The translations under genes were made by a program, and so were the position numbers. This document shows positions 9,901 through 19,724 of a stretch of 64,000 nt of DNA, piece after piece. The notes beneath the pieces are model-generated. The model did no database searches, was not told the DNA's origin, and saw only the letters and a list, made by a program, of their open reading frames with translations. Location: the NCBI GenBank assembly GCA_022457155.1, contig JAJGOT010000901.1, positions 95,271-159,270 of the forward strand, read 5' to 3'. This DNA comes from Cladopsammia gracilis. Lineage: Eukaryota > Cnidaria > Anthozoa > Scleractinia > Dendrophylliidae. Numbering within the stretch: position 1 is the stretch's first letter; each line of letters begins with the position of its first letter.

Positions 9901-12265
9901 AACTTGTAATCTGTTCTATTTTAACTGTATAGTGCAAGCACTGGGGAATTGTCCTCAGGCACATCTTTGGAGTTTCACTTGGAACTGGGGATTATGGTCA
10001 TCTGACGATAGAGCATGCACCGATGCTAATGCGTCGCTTTCGATCAATGACCCGGTACTCAAATCAAGGCTTTGAAGCAGCCCATAAACTGCAACGGCAA
10101 CTATACTCCAGAGCAACAAACCATGACTGTCTAGTTCCAGCTTCATAATGTAAGTGGATAAGGTTATATATAACCGTTGTTAAGTTGGTTTACTTTACAC
10201 ATAAGTCATTCCCAAGATGGCAACTTACCATTTGTAAAAAGGATAACAGATGTTTTTGCTATTACGTTATGTTTTCATAGTTGCCTTCTCCTAAAACTGT
10301 TTTAATATGCATGAGTAACTAATAACTGACTGACTTAATTAAGATAAGCTGCCCCATGAAGCATTTGATAAGGTACTAATGGCGTGCTTATGTGGCATCA
10401 ATGTCATTAATTATTAAACGTAAATGCATGCATTTCTTTTCACAGTGGAAGACATCTTGGTTCACAGTTACTCTGAACGACTTCTTTCAGTGAGATACTC
10501 ATTCCGTCAAGCTAAAGAAACTCTCACATCTGCAGGTAGGTGAATTAGTTTCATTGTGTCCACGTGTGTGCATGTGTGCGTGGCGCTGCCCTCTCCTTTG
10601 TTTTTTATACCTATCAGTCATTTAATCCTCATGCTTCATTCTCATGCTTCATGCGCAGTTTATTTATGATTTATTTCACATATTCACAGTCTACTGAAAG
10701 AACTTTTCTTTCTTGTTCCCTTCTAAACAACTTTGATCCTCACCTGTTGGAATAATCATTTAATAAACCCTAATTTAGGTTTTTTTGGATGTACAACATG
10801 TTTATCTGCTAAACTTGCATGTTGCATAATTTGAGAGTATTTTTTTTTTTTGTTTAAAGGAAGACATTTCTATTACCGAGGTTGCGGGTGGAGAAAAAAA
10901 AGTGTGCAATGGACAGATAAGGATAAGGAATGGATAGAGAAAGTTAACGACCTGCTGGACATGATGCTTGGGCCAGACCATTTTGAGTACGAGCAGACGC
11001 TGGACACAAAGTACTGTGTTGTAGCGCCTCATTCCCAGCCGTCGTACGAGTACAATCACCAGAAGTGGGAAGAGCAGTTTACTTTGGTGGAAAAGGAAGA
11101 ATTGTCTCCCATGCCTTTCAAAACCCCCGAGCCTCCCAAAAAGATTCCAAAGCTGTGTATCACACCTGCAGTTAAGCGCACGTTGAAGTTGAATCAAGGA
11201 ACAGCGATGCAAGGGTCAACAGTGGTCAAGAAATTCATGCAACTGCCGAGCAAGAGTCCTATCCGTGTTCCTCGTGTTCCAGGGTGGGGTGGTACATACA
11301 GCAACGTGACGCTTGTCAACACTTGTCCGATTGATAACTTTCTTACCATTGTGTACCTTCGGTTGAAAGACGTTCCGCAGGCTTCAGCAAAACTATCAGG
11401 AATATCTGAATCCTGGGCCAAGGATTTGGTAGCTATAGAACGGCTGTTCGACCGGCATGAGTTTTCTCAGGGCAAGATAGAATGGTTGCGCCCTTTCCCG
11501 CAGTTCGACTTCAGTGCGACTGGTGGCACCATTGATGTTTGGGGAAATGAATTTGACCTATTCTGGCAACGTTGCAAATCGATGCTCAAAAGTGCTGCCA
11601 AGTCAACATGTTCTTCACAGCAGTGCCCTAAAAAGGACGAACTTCTGTCTGCAACTGGGATCAATCTTTCAGAGATTTCGACCCAGGCGTTGGCAGAGAC
11701 TTACATCGAAGCAGCTATAAGGGAATGGCAACTGCCGGCTCCTACCCAGTGTGGCAAAGAGTTTGCTAAACCACCACCTCCAACCGCCGATGCGATTCTC
11801 GGACCACCGCGCCTTGACATCTCCTCTGGTCATAGGTACCAGCCGTTTGTTTGTAATGGAGTACGTACCTTCACCCAGAGAACATTCCATCCTGAAATGC
11901 CATTTGCTTTACCGATTTCATTGCACCACTTCGCTTCCAACGGTCTAATTACCGAGCCCCATCAACTACCAGATACCTTAATTCTGCAAGGCAAACAGTA
12001 CCAACTGGGTGGATGTACATTCTGGAATGGCTTGCACTACAATGGGTGTTTCAAGTTCCAGTCACAGTGGTTCCATTATGATGGGCTACCAGAGAGCAGT
12101 TTCCGAGGTTCTGGTGTCCTAGCTACACCGCTTAAATCCATGAGATCACGTGGCTATGTACTTTCGTCGTGCGTGTACTTCGAGGTTTATTCACAGAAAG
12201 GTGGGGCTTTAATTCTAAATTTTACTTACAACATCTTTCCCAGAGTTCGTTTCTCCAGGTGGTAA
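2976..12265 (+). CDS. RAG1-like DDE transposase core fused to UCH-like cysteine peptidase (14 exons, probably decaying)
   Basis: Fourteen blocks join through canonical GT-AG introns into a protein of roughly 1350 residues. The first ~339 residues hold a coiled coil (about 155-195) and a KKKK cluster. The middle follows the order of the RAG1/Transib catalytic core: Asp in IKLDGR (codon 4799-4801), then a FYRFKF stretch, Asp in TLDYKS (6473-6475), a paired Cys FCLFC, ALHCE, RRFRSM and finally Glu in GFEAAHK (10074-10076). In RAG1 the same landmarks accompany D600, D708 and E962. The C-terminal exon has a Cys box NTCPIDN (Cys 11324-11326), a His box GLHYNG (His 12035-12037) and HYDG, as in ubiquitin-specific peptidases and USPL1-like enzymes. 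An in-frame TAA at 10146-10148 and a frame inconsistency around exon 9 argue that this copy is not intact. The family assignment rests on motif order read by eye. Confidence 0.6.
4583..4817 (+). CDS. Exon 2: contains putative first catalytic Asp
   Basis: Follows a TTGTTTTCTAG acceptor. The frame from exon 1 continues as KNEDASLLL and ends EINIKLDGRPFW before GTTAGT. The Asp of KLDGR aligns in order with RAG1 D600. Confidence 0.8.
5409..5517 (+). CDS. Exon 3
   Basis: Acceptor TTTTGCTAG, donor GTGAAAT. Encodes KDQVMVGFVPIGNPNLP followed by YPLAIANCKEDR, in frame with both neighbours (phase 1 in, phase 2 out). Confidence 0.78.
5580..5775. repeat. Degenerate GGATCCTGGC-type repeat in intron 3
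   Basis: Diverged, closely spaced CAGGATCC and CCTGGCA motifs recur seven or more times in both orientations. No coding sense. Confidence 0.5.
6149..6252 (+). CDS. Exon 4
   Basis: Too short to stand out as an open frame. Acceptor TTATTCTTTAG, donor GTGAGG. Encodes NNIRRLMQDLNRQKAILKD and ends YRFKFT, in phase with exons 3 and 5. Confidence 0.78.
6465..6580 (+). CDS. Exon 5: second catalytic Asp and CxxC
   Basis: Acceptor ATGTTTTACAG, donor GTATTT. Encodes TLDYKSLLLLTVKK and GYGVEFCLFCTAIR. The Asp and the following CxxC match the RAG1 order (GYDEKL, then YICTLCDATR). Confidence 0.78.
7009..7085 (+). CDS. Exon 6: Cys-rich
   Basis: Acceptor CTACCATTTAG, donor GTAAGTAG. Encodes KCRCPNSDPHETCVTCFLES. 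The extra Cys pairs (CRC and CVTC) extend the CxxC of exon 5 and may bind zinc. Confidence 0.75.
7237..7460 (+). CDS. Exon 7
   Basis: Acceptor TTTGTCCTCAG, donor GTAATAGC. Begins WKGLRALHCEMRNTEQVI; ALHCE parallels ALHCD in RAG1. In phase with exons 6 and 8. Confidence 0.78.
7589..7737 (+). CDS. Exon 8
   Basis: Acceptor CACCTTTTTACAG, donor GTATTT. Encodes PTERKFLQNIEDVVRAG through SFCVEAQK and ends in phase 0. Confidence 0.78.
7991..8088. mobile_element. Small foldback element in intron 8
   Basis: AACTTGATAGTGAGGC and a following AAACAAAAGAAATG block are mirrored as CATTTCCTTTGTTTA and GCCTTACTATCAAGTT after a ~17-bp loop. Imperfect hairpin, no coding sequence. Confidence 0.6.
8538..8619 (+). 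CDS. Exon 9: frame broken
   Basis: Lies between acceptor GAGTTGCAG and donor GTCAGT. In the frame inherited from exon 8 it reads FFHDMLTDGSFQ and then TGA. The second half is open only in the frame +1 (VPFNEITELTKLKSPLLDQ). The 82-nt length nevertheless leaves the phase that exon 10 needs, so the two halves appear separated by a small indel. Sequencing error, a missed micro-exon or a real mutation are all possible. Confidence 0.55.
8972..9126 (+). CDS. Exon 10
   Basis: Acceptor GTGCTTTTGCAG, donor GTATGTG. Encodes AFGQHIAAQASFWQQKEQAI through AAEIHIELMTL, entering in phase 1 and leaving in phase 0. Confidence 0.75.
9369..9461 (+). CDS. Exon 11
   Basis: 31 codons between TTCTTTCTACAG and GTAAGAATT: MAKQWKEIALVMRAQQFDEN and DLDIDIFDVQ. 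Phase 0 on both sides. Confidence 0.78.
9933..10149 (+). CDS. Exon 12: catalytic Glu and in-frame stop
   Basis: Acceptor ACTGTATAG, donor GTAAGTGG. Encodes CKHWGIVLRHIFGV, EHAPMLMRRFRSMTRYSNQG and FEAAHKLQRQLYSRATNHDC. The Glu of FEAAH (10074-10076) is the candidate third acidic residue. One codon before the donor there is an in-frame TAA (10146-10148). The phase then continues correctly into exon 13, so the stop looks like a point mutation inside a once-open frame. Confidence 0.75.
10446..10535 (+). CDS. Exon 13
   Basis: Acceptor TTCTTTTCACAG, donor GTAGGTG. Encodes EDILVHSYSERLLSVRYSFR and QAKETLTSA, in phase with exons 12 and 14. Confidence 0.75.
10860..12265 (+). CDS. Exon 14: UCH-like cysteine peptidase domain
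   Basis: Acceptor TTTAAAG. Begins RHFYYRGCGWRKKSVQW. A linker with Pro-rich KTPEPPKKIPK precedes a peptidase-like region: Cys box NTCPIDNFLTIVYLR, then ~235 residues later the His box FWNGLHYNGCFKF and WFHYDGL. Ubiquitin-specific peptidases have the same Cys-box, His-box and Tyr-Asp order. The stop used here is at 12263-12265. The frame after SSCVYFEVY looks like run-through and the natural end may be slightly earlier. Confidence 0.7.
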
Positions 12266-12421
12266 TCGAAATACCGGTACATGCTTATACTATTAGTTGT
12301 CGGGTTATAATTGGAACTCATATTACTATTGGAAATTTAAGATGCGTCACCTCCGCTTTTTTGTCAAAATACACCATCGCACGAATGGTTTTTGTTTCAC
12401 TGAGTGAGAGAGCTATAATTC

Positions 12422-13110
12422 ACTTCAGATAGAAATGTACATAGTTTAGAGTTTTATGCACGTGCTTTTATGGGTGTGTCGCCTGTTAAAAGGAGCGATC
12501 GGGTGGGTCGCCTTCGCTTAGTGCAGACAAACTTTGTAAACTGTGTATGTTTTGTGTTTTTTTTCTTTTTCAACTAATAATGAAGTACACTTCTGGAAAA
12601 CTTCATGTGTTAAATCTTCATTTCGGGTGGGCCTTCATCCCGGTTAAGCATGTACTTATAACATTTATCACTGAGTTCTTTTGAGAGAAATGTAGGTGAT
12701 GAAACCACGGCTAAAGTTCCTTTGTGTTCGTGCTTTTCTGGGTGTGTCGCCTGGTAAGGCAAGCGATCGGGTGAGTCGCCTTCGCTGAGTGCAAGGAAAC
12801 TTTGTTTGCTGTGTGTATTTTGTGAGTAATGTTCTACAAGTAACGAAATCTTAAAAACCATAGATTAAGAAATAGTCTAGAAAACGTTATTTGACGGTTA
12901 AGTTGAATTTGTACTTCGGGTGGGGTTTGTTAGGTTTGCATTTCAACAATATCTTCTAACTTATTTTACTCAGTTCTTTAGTGAGAAATATAGGTGATGC
13001 AGCCATGGCCCAAGTTCTTTTTCTGCACGCGCTTTTCTGGGTGTGTCGCCTGGTAAGGCAAGCGATCGGGTGAGTCGCCTTCGCTTAGTGTATGAATGTT
13101 CACCGCATAA
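12422..13110. repeat. Three tandem ~270-300 bp repeats with a conserved 50-bp core
   Basis: Each unit has an AGTTCTTTTGAGAGAAAT-like start, a TAGGTGATG motif and a core from GGGTGTGTCGCC to GTCGCCTTCGCT. The cores begin at 12472, 12740 and 13039. Within each core AAGCGA and TCGCTT can pair, and AAGGC and GCCTT can pair. The cores are far better conserved than the rest of the unit. Function unknown. Confidence 0.75.
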
Positions 13111-13270
13111 AACCTACATTCGCAGTAACGAACATATCAATCTACGCAGCCGTGAGTAGAATTTCATTTTCAATCAATTTCCAGTGCTAACTTTTGTTTC
13201 TTTTTTTTTCTACACAGGATGAAACTGAATACTTCACAGGCCTTTTCTAGAAGGCACAGATCTTCCGGCC

Positions 13271-13540
13271 CTGACCTAAATATTAGTATGGTCAACTCTC
13301 TCTTAAGCGACCACCCTTGGTCGCTTAAGAGAGAGTTGACCGTACTAATATTTAGGTCAACTCTCTCTTAAGCGACCACCCTTGGTGCAGGAAAAAGTGG
13401 TCGCTTAAGGGAGGTGGTCGCTTAAGAGAAACATCAATTTGAAACAGTATTTGGCTGAGAAGCAAATTGGTTATTTCAAAAGTGGTCGCTTACGAAAAGT
13501 GGTCCTAAGAGGGTGGTCGTTAAGAGAGAGTTGACTGTAT
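13271..13540. mobile_element. Foldback repeat built on GGTCGCTTAAGAGAGAGTTG
   Basis: A palindrome centred near 13315 joins CCTAAATATTAG and its reverse complement through two opposed copies of the GTCGCTTAAGAGAGAGTTGA motif. Three more diverged copies follow to 13540. No open frame. Confidence 0.75.
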
Positions 13541-15041
13541 TAAAAGTTTCATTGCCTTCAAAGTCATTTCCCCCAGAACAACAAATGACCAGAATTCTCT
13601 CGGGGTCAAGATACTTTTTTTTATTTCAGTCCCTTTCTTCAGTATAGTTTTGTTCCGAAACAAACTATACCCTACACAGTTTTTATTTGTTGGAGGTGCA
13701 GACTGAATAGAAAATTTATGTTACAGTGAAGTCTTTTGGACGTAAAAACGTAGTTGGAATTTTCCGCACCCGGAACCTTGCAGTAGATTTGGCCACCAAA
13801 TCAACTCCAACTCGCGTGTCGCCCGTCCCTCTTTTTCCTTGCACACGACCTTGCTCATGGAAGTTGGACGCTTCTGTAGACTACTTATAAAATCTGCTGT
13901 CGTCTATAACTTAGATGTTAATCGGTGTCAAGATTCGCCCTCAAGGTCTTCTTCGGCATCCGAGTCATCATCTTCGCACAGTTCCTCCAATACATCTTTT
14001 GTACAGTCGTGAAATTGACCATCCTGTCCCGGCTCTTTGTAGTGTGTTGTTACGAGTGTCTTGATTAACGTAATTTTTGTAAAAAAATAAAAAATAAAGA
14101 CATTGAATCGTCAAGTTCGCGAAATTTAATTCCCTGCAAACACAATTTTTGTCCCCGATCGCGAAATTAAAGACTCGCGAAAATAAAGGAGAATAAGGTA
14201 CTACTAACCTCACCCCCCCCCCCCCCTCCCCATGGGATATTTATATTTTTTTCTTCTAGTTACTTCAAAAGAGTAAGTTCACGAATATAATGTATTTCAA
14301 AAACATTTTAGTGGAAAGAAGTTACCAAAATACAATCATGATCATTTTTTTGTTGAACAAGACAGACGCTTGCAATTGACTGAGCCATGACAGTTTACTA
14401 AAAGGTGACTTGTGTTTAAAAATCCTCTCGAAATGTTAATTCATTATTCTAAATTTTGATGTTTTCTTACAATTTGGGGGCCTCGGTGGATAAATGGGTA
14501 CCGGCGACGTAAGCAATACTCCTGGGTGCCTCATGCTACATAAACCGAGACTTTATCTTTCAAATTGTCACTCCTTCGCTTGAAGGCTATGAGGGATATG
14601 GTCTATTTACAATTTGTCAATTAATTGTGGCTCCCTCACCCAGAATTACGTAATTGTTTTATCCTTTCAAAACAACGTGTCCTAGGAACCGAAATATCGG
14701 TCTCCGGCAACTAAAGAGTTAAGGCAACGCTTCATGCAACTTGTTGAGCAATTTTGAATTGACACAAAAAATGCCCAGTGCAACATACCTTGAAACGAAC
14801 ATGTCTCACAACGACTTTATTGCCGCAATCGTCGCGAAAAATAGAACCCGGTACTCATTTCTCGCAACGATTGCAATTTGTTTTAAAAACTTACTTGGGG
14901 CCTGGGGACGTAAAAAACGTTACACGATATTTTGACATGCGAGCGACTGGTCGGAAAAATGAATAAAAAAGATGCGGCGATCGTCTGACATGGTTTACTA
15001 AGACTACAGACAGTATAATGCCGAGTACTAAATAAGCTTAC
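13541..15041. other. Intergenic, nothing assignable; poly-C at 14211-14227
   Basis: No convincing gene was found. A poly-C run sits near 14211-14227. Two short overlapping frames (14741-14966) look incidental because their shared sequence is AT-rich and has no recognised protein match by eye. Confidence 0.5.
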
Positions 15042-15353
15042 CTGGCAAAGCAGGATGAAGAGCTTCTCCAATGCGCTCTGTTAAAGAAGTTAGCCATGAA
15101 TTGTACGCATCGAGCCTCGAGGGGCTAATCTTTTTCGGTTCGGGCAAAGAAACTGTATCTCCTGAACTGTCGAGGAAATTCAAACGCCTTGCAGCGACGG
15201 TCAGTCCGTGTTTCGCGAGACCGTGTTTTAAAGTTGTCCTTGAAGACTTGAAACAGCGGTGACATGATGGACACTTTACATTGCAATTAAATCTGAAACA
15301 CGCGTGTTGCGAAACTTTCAACTCGTGACTAGTAAAATTTGACTCGTGGAAAA
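15042..15353 (-). CDS. Exon with a C2H2 zinc finger
   Basis: On the minus strand an acceptor TTTTATTCTAG precedes, and a GTAAGCTT donor follows, an open block of ~104 codons. It contains CPSCHRCF...LKHGLAKH with spacing C-x2-C-x12-H-x4-H, a standard C2H2 finger. A Pro-Glu-Pro-Lys linker and a helical SWLTSLTERIGEAL segment follow. It is probably an internal exon of a gene transcribed leftward. No partner exon was found with confidence, so it could also be a relic. Confidence 0.5.
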
Positions 15354-15988
15354 CTAGAATAAAAACTTGATGAGGTTTGCGGTTGAAATTGATTATGTAG
15401 TAAAGTTAAAGAAATCACGACACTTTAAAAGTTCATGGAAACGTGACCTGTTGATCTTCAGCCGATAACAAACTGATTATTGAACGGGAAATATGATCAT
15501 TGTTGTTGAAGCAAGCCTGAAAGTATGGTGATTACGGATTACATGTAAAAGCTAGAATGTACCAGTGTACTTCGTGATTTCCGCCAAGAATATCGTAGAA
15601 AACTAGTGCCTCCCAACACCTTGCATTTACGTGGGATATGTTGATGTAAATGCCCAGGTTACGCGTAGTTCTACAGGAATTTCGTATGTATTGTGCTTAC
15701 GTCTTAATTAAGTTGTTTACCAGAATAGAAACCTCATATATTCTCTTGTATATTTAATCACGTATAGCTAACCAACAATATGTATATAAGGACATTGATT
15801 TAGCAATAAAGCAAAAGATAGTTTAGTGTGATCATACACAAGTTGAGCCGTGTCCTGACTGACCAACCAAGGCGTTGCAAGCAGTCGATGCTTATCTGCG
15901 AATTCGGCCACTATACCTCCCGTTTACAACAATTAGTAACTGGTACTTTGGAGTTCACCGGCAATAGCAATTTTTCACGAGAAAGAGA

Positions 15989-17062
15989 ATGGATCAGACA
16001 ACTAAACAAGGAGTAAAAAGAGAAAGGCACTCTAAGGAGGATAAGAAAAAATATAGAAAGAGAAGAAAACTCAGGCAGAAAGAAGCAAAAAAAACCTCGC
16101 AGGTAAAAGAGTCGGCGGTCGTCGCTGTGGTGACACCAAAATCAGTAAGAATACCGGAAGTCTCTACTTGTTCGAGAGCCCACAGCATCGTCAAAATGGC
16201 AGTAAGTAGAAATCGTCATTCTACGTTCCTTACTCCAAATCTGCGATCGGCTTTACTTCCTAGTAAAAGAAGTACTCGGTCGTTTTTAGCAAACCACCAG
16301 CCGAAGACAACGGTACCAGAATTGAACCGCTCTTTGCTGTCTTCCCCTGATGGGAAAGAAGTCGTGCTGGGAGAAGGAACGTACGGTGTAACTCGCCATA
16401 TGTACTTTCACGGCAATTTTCCTGTCGCTGTTAAAGAGTTCAAAATGAACAACATGTATGAGGTCAAGAAAGAGGCAGGAGTTATATGCGAGCTGCAGCA
16501 ACAACATCATCCAAACTTGCCTTTCATTTTGGGGGTTTGTATGAAAGAAAAGCCTTATTTAATGGTAACACAATTTTATGGTAAGGCCAAAAAGTCTTTT
16601 CCCTTAAATAAGGCAGTCGAGCGTGCAATAATCGAATTCGACAAAATGGGAAATATTTTTAAGCAAATTGTTGATGCTATTAACTTCATTCACGAAGCTG
16701 GTTGGCTGCACAACGATATTAAAGAAAACAATGTCTTAATGCACAGAACACCCCTGGAGTGGAAACCAGTCGTAATTGATTTTGGAAAAAGCAGACAACG
16801 CTCAAACCCAAAGCGGTATGAACCAACGGAGGTTCAAAAAGATTTTTACAAGCGTAAACACCCGTGGATTGCCCCTGAGCTTATCGAAGGCACACATGCC
16901 CAGTCGCCGGCAAGTGACGTCTCCTCGTTAGGAGTTCTGTTGCAAAAGATGTTGGGCAAGTTTGTCCGACTTAATGTTTCCTTAGAAAGCCTAAGCAGCA
17001 GATGTCTTTCCCGTTATCCGCATCTCAGGATATCCCTCAAACAACTTAAGGGTGAACTGTAA
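15989..17062 (+). CDS. Intronless protein kinase-like gene, 357 aa
   Basis: The N-terminal ~40 residues are strongly basic (KKKYRKRRKLRQKEAKK), a likely nuclear signal. The kinase domain has all core motifs: glycine loop GEGTYGV (128-134), VAVKE with Lys149, catalytic loop HNDIKENN (241-248; HND in place of HRD), DFG (264-266), APE (295-297) and the helix-F Asp in SDVSSLG (310). The domain is compact and ends soon after the helix-I region. Substrate unknown. ATG 15989 lies in front of the basic stretch and is the first in-frame start. The absence of introns suggests a retrocopy origin or a lineage-specific intronless family. The last ~360 bp are tandemly duplicated downstream. Confidence 0.8.
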   Translation: MDQTTKQGVKRERHSKEDKKKYRKRRKLRQKEAKKTSQVKESAVVAVVTPKSVRIPEVSTCSRAHSIVKMAVSRNRHSTFLTPNLRSALLPSKRSTRSFLANHQPKTTVPELNRSLLSSPDGKEVVLGEGTYGVTRHMYFHGNFPVAVKEFKMNNMYEVKKEAGVICELQQQHHPNLPFILGVCMKEKPYLMVTQFYGKAKKSFPLNKAVERAIIEFDKMGNIFKQIVDAINFIHEAGWLHNDIKENNVLMHRTPLEWKPVVIDFGKSRQRSNPKRYEPTEVQKDFYKRKHPWIAPELIEGTHAQSPASDVSSLGVLLQKMLGKFVRLNVSLESLSSRCLSRYPHLRISLKQLKGEL

Positions 17063-17118
17063 ACTCTATTTTTATAACTAGTTAAATGGCAAGAAACCGT
17101 ATACGAGAATCCCACTGC

Positions 17119-17534
17119 TTGGCTGCACAACGATATTAAAGAAAACAATGTCTTAATGCACAGAACACCCCTGGAGTGGAAACCAGTCGTAATTGATTTT
17201 GAAAAAGCAGACAACGCTCAAACCCAAATCGGTATGAACTAACGGAGGTTCAAAAAGATTTTTACAAGCGTAAACACCCGTGGATTGCCCCTGAGCTTAT
17301 CGAAGGCACACATGCCCAGTCGCCGGCAAGTGACGTCTTCTCGTTAGGAGTTCTGTTGCAAAAGATGTTGGGCAAGTTTGTCCGACTTAATGTTTCCTTA
17401 GAAAGCCTAAGCAGCAGATGTCTTTCCCGTTATCCGCATCTCAGGATATCCCTCAAACAACTTAAGGGTGAACTGTAAACTCTATTTTTATAACTAGTTA
17501 AATGGCAAGAAACCGTATACGAGAATCCCACTGC
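17119..17534 (+). pseudogene. Tandem 3' copy 1 of the kinase gene, frameshifted
   Basis: Repeats the kinase sequence from WLHNDIKEN to beyond the stop. It joins at the short shared word TTGGCTGC. One G is lost in the DFG codon region (GATTTTGAAAAAG versus GATTTTGGAAAAAG), which breaks the frame. There is no glycine loop or start. Confidence 0.92.
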
Positions 17535-17950
17535 TTGGCTGCACAACGATATTAAAGAAAACAATGTCTTAATGCACAGAACACCCCTGGAGTGGAAACC
17601 AGTCGTAATTGATTTTGAAAAAGCAGACAACGCTCAAACCCAAATCGGTATGAACTAACGGAGGTTCAAAAAGATTTTTACAAGCGTAAACACCCGTGGA
17701 TTGCCCCTGAGCTTATCGAAGGCACACATGCCCAGTCGCCGGCAAGTGACGTCTTCTCGTTAGGAGTTCTGTTGCAAAAGATGTTGGGCAAGTTTGTCCG
17801 ACTTAATGTTTCCTTAGAAAGCCTAAGCAGCAGATGTCTTTCCCGTTATCCGCATCTCAGGATATCCCTCAAACAACTTAAGGGTGAACTGTAAACTCTA
17901 TTTTTATAACTAGTTAAATGGCAAGAAACCGTATACGAGAATCCCACTGC
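17535..17950 (+). pseudogene. Tandem 3' copy 2 of the kinase gene, frameshifted
   Basis: A further 416-bp copy carrying the same missing G and the same base changes as the first duplicate. It was therefore copied from that duplicate, not from the gene. Confidence 0.92.
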
Positions 17951-18017
17951 TTGTACGCTGGATCCTTGACCCGATCCTTGAGGATCTGCTTAAGCCAAAA
18001 AATATATATATATATCT

Positions 18018-18288
18018 ACAATGGAGGTCATTAGTGTTGGGACACTTACCAAAAAACTAGTCAAGTAATTCCCCCCCCCCCCCCCCCCAACCCCCCTTGC
18101 AATGTTGAAATTTAATGATCGAACGGACATTTACGCCGAAAAAATATTCACTTACTTTGGTCAACATTGCTTTGGGGGGGAAAGGGGGGGATACGCTCAA
18201 ATTGCGGCCACAAAGATAACTGTAGCAGTATTACATTATTATTTGTTAACTTTTCACAGGTGTCCCAGCTACTTTTGTCCTCCATTGT
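18018..18288. mobile_element. TIR element ACAATGGAGG, copy 1
   Basis: Starts ACAATGGAGGTC and ends CCTCCATTGT. An inner GTGTTGGGACAC is opposed by GTGTCCC near the far end. Contains a poly-C tract and a G-rich run. Nearly identical to 19457-19724. No coding sequence and no clear target duplication. Confidence 0.8.
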
Positions 18289-19456
18289 CTCAAACAGATT
18301 TTTTGAAAAAAACAGGTTTGTCGCTTGAAAAAAAGCCTTTAGCACAATGATTAGAGAGCCGGTGGTGGTAGTAGGTGCGGAAAGTGATAAATGAACGTTA
18401 TGACTTTAGTTTTGGGTCATATAAAGCACAATTTTTGGGTGTTTTTAAATTCAAAATACAAGGATCGCATTCCGTTAACTTTGTATAGTTTGTTTTTGGG
18501 ACATAAGAAGCGCAAATATGAAACTGTTCGTATTACTGATCTAAAAAAACTGCCTGTATGATGAAAAAAGTGTATTTTTGCACTAGCAGTACCTTTTCAA
18601 AGACAAATACATCTTAATGTTGAAAAGATACGCATTTTTATTAGAACCGGAAGTGCCGTGTCAACAATACTTACATTACTCACCACATTACTCACCACAT
18701 TACTCACACCAATTTTCAAGCCTAACAACGGAAAATACGCGCGTTTACTGAATTTTTCTATAGCAATATATGAGAAATAGTTTATTCAATGTGGTTACAT
18801 TTAAATTTCTCGAAAAGTTGTGGAATTTTCTTATTTTATCAACATTACTCACTGATAACCAAGAAGAGAAGTATTTGATTTGTTGTTTACTTTAACGCTA
18901 ATATGCCGAGTATTGTGGAAAATCGAATAAAACGTGCACTACTGATACAGACTACCTCAGTAAACAATTCTTCTAACAAGGTTGAAACATTTGAACTACT
19001 TTCGTTAGCAATCTTTCGGTGCTACAGCGAGAAAAAGCAAAAAATGTTGGTGAGTATTGTTGCCGAGTAGTGTTCTCATTACTCATTATTGATGACGCAT
19101 CACGTGCGCGACTTTAACTCCGGTTTCAAATATCCTGTAAGCTAAAATATTTCATTCTCGTTCATAGAAAACAAAACTCTTTCAATGGAAGCGTGAATTT
19201 ACGCTCATAGAGACATCAAATAGTGCGTTGAAAAACTAAAGAACGATGGCATTTTATCAAACCAAGAACTGGTCCGTCGCAATATGAGTTACATATAACT
19301 TACCCACCCCTCCCCCCAATTTTTGGTTATGTCACACATTTCATTCTAATGCCAAACACCCTCATACACAGTTAACCTATTACAGCTTCACTACACACGC
19401 AATATTTGGTTAGTTTCTAGCATAAATGAGCAATTTCAACAGACAGACACATTCAG
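18289..19456. other. Unassigned sequence between two TIR copies
   Basis: No gene seen. CACATTACTCAC is repeated several times around 18670-18712. A poly-C/T-rich patch lies near 19303. Confidence 0.5.
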
Positions 19457-19724
19457 ACAATGGAGGTCATTAGTGTTGGGACACTTACCAAAAAACTAGT
19501 CAAATAATTCCCCCCCCCCCCCCAACCCCCCTTGCAATGTTGAAATTTAATGATCGAACGGACATTTACGCCGAAAAAATATTCACTTACTTTGGTCAAC
19601 ATTGCTTTGGGGGGGGAAAGGGGGGGATACGCTCAAATTGCGGCCACAAAGATAACTGTAGCAGTATTACATTATTATTTGTTAACTTTTCACAGGTGTC
19701 CCAGCTACTTTTGTCCTCCATTGT
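19457..19724. mobile_element. TIR element ACAATGGAGG, copy 2
   Basis: Same orientation and almost the same sequence as 18018-18288; the main difference is a shorter poly-C tract. Confidence 0.8.

Noticed and set aside
12660..12790. Box C/D snoRNA
   Set aside because: A TGATGA word is present in one unit, but the other repeats lack it or lack a CTGA box, and no terminal stem is visible.
12266..13110. Transib-type TIR at the end of the RAG1-like gene
   Set aside because: No CACWRTG-type inverted pair could be found flanking 2976-12265, so mobility of this copy is not supported.
14741..14966. Two overlapping plus-strand short frames
   Set aside because: Neither has recognisable motifs, splice sites or support from a second copy.
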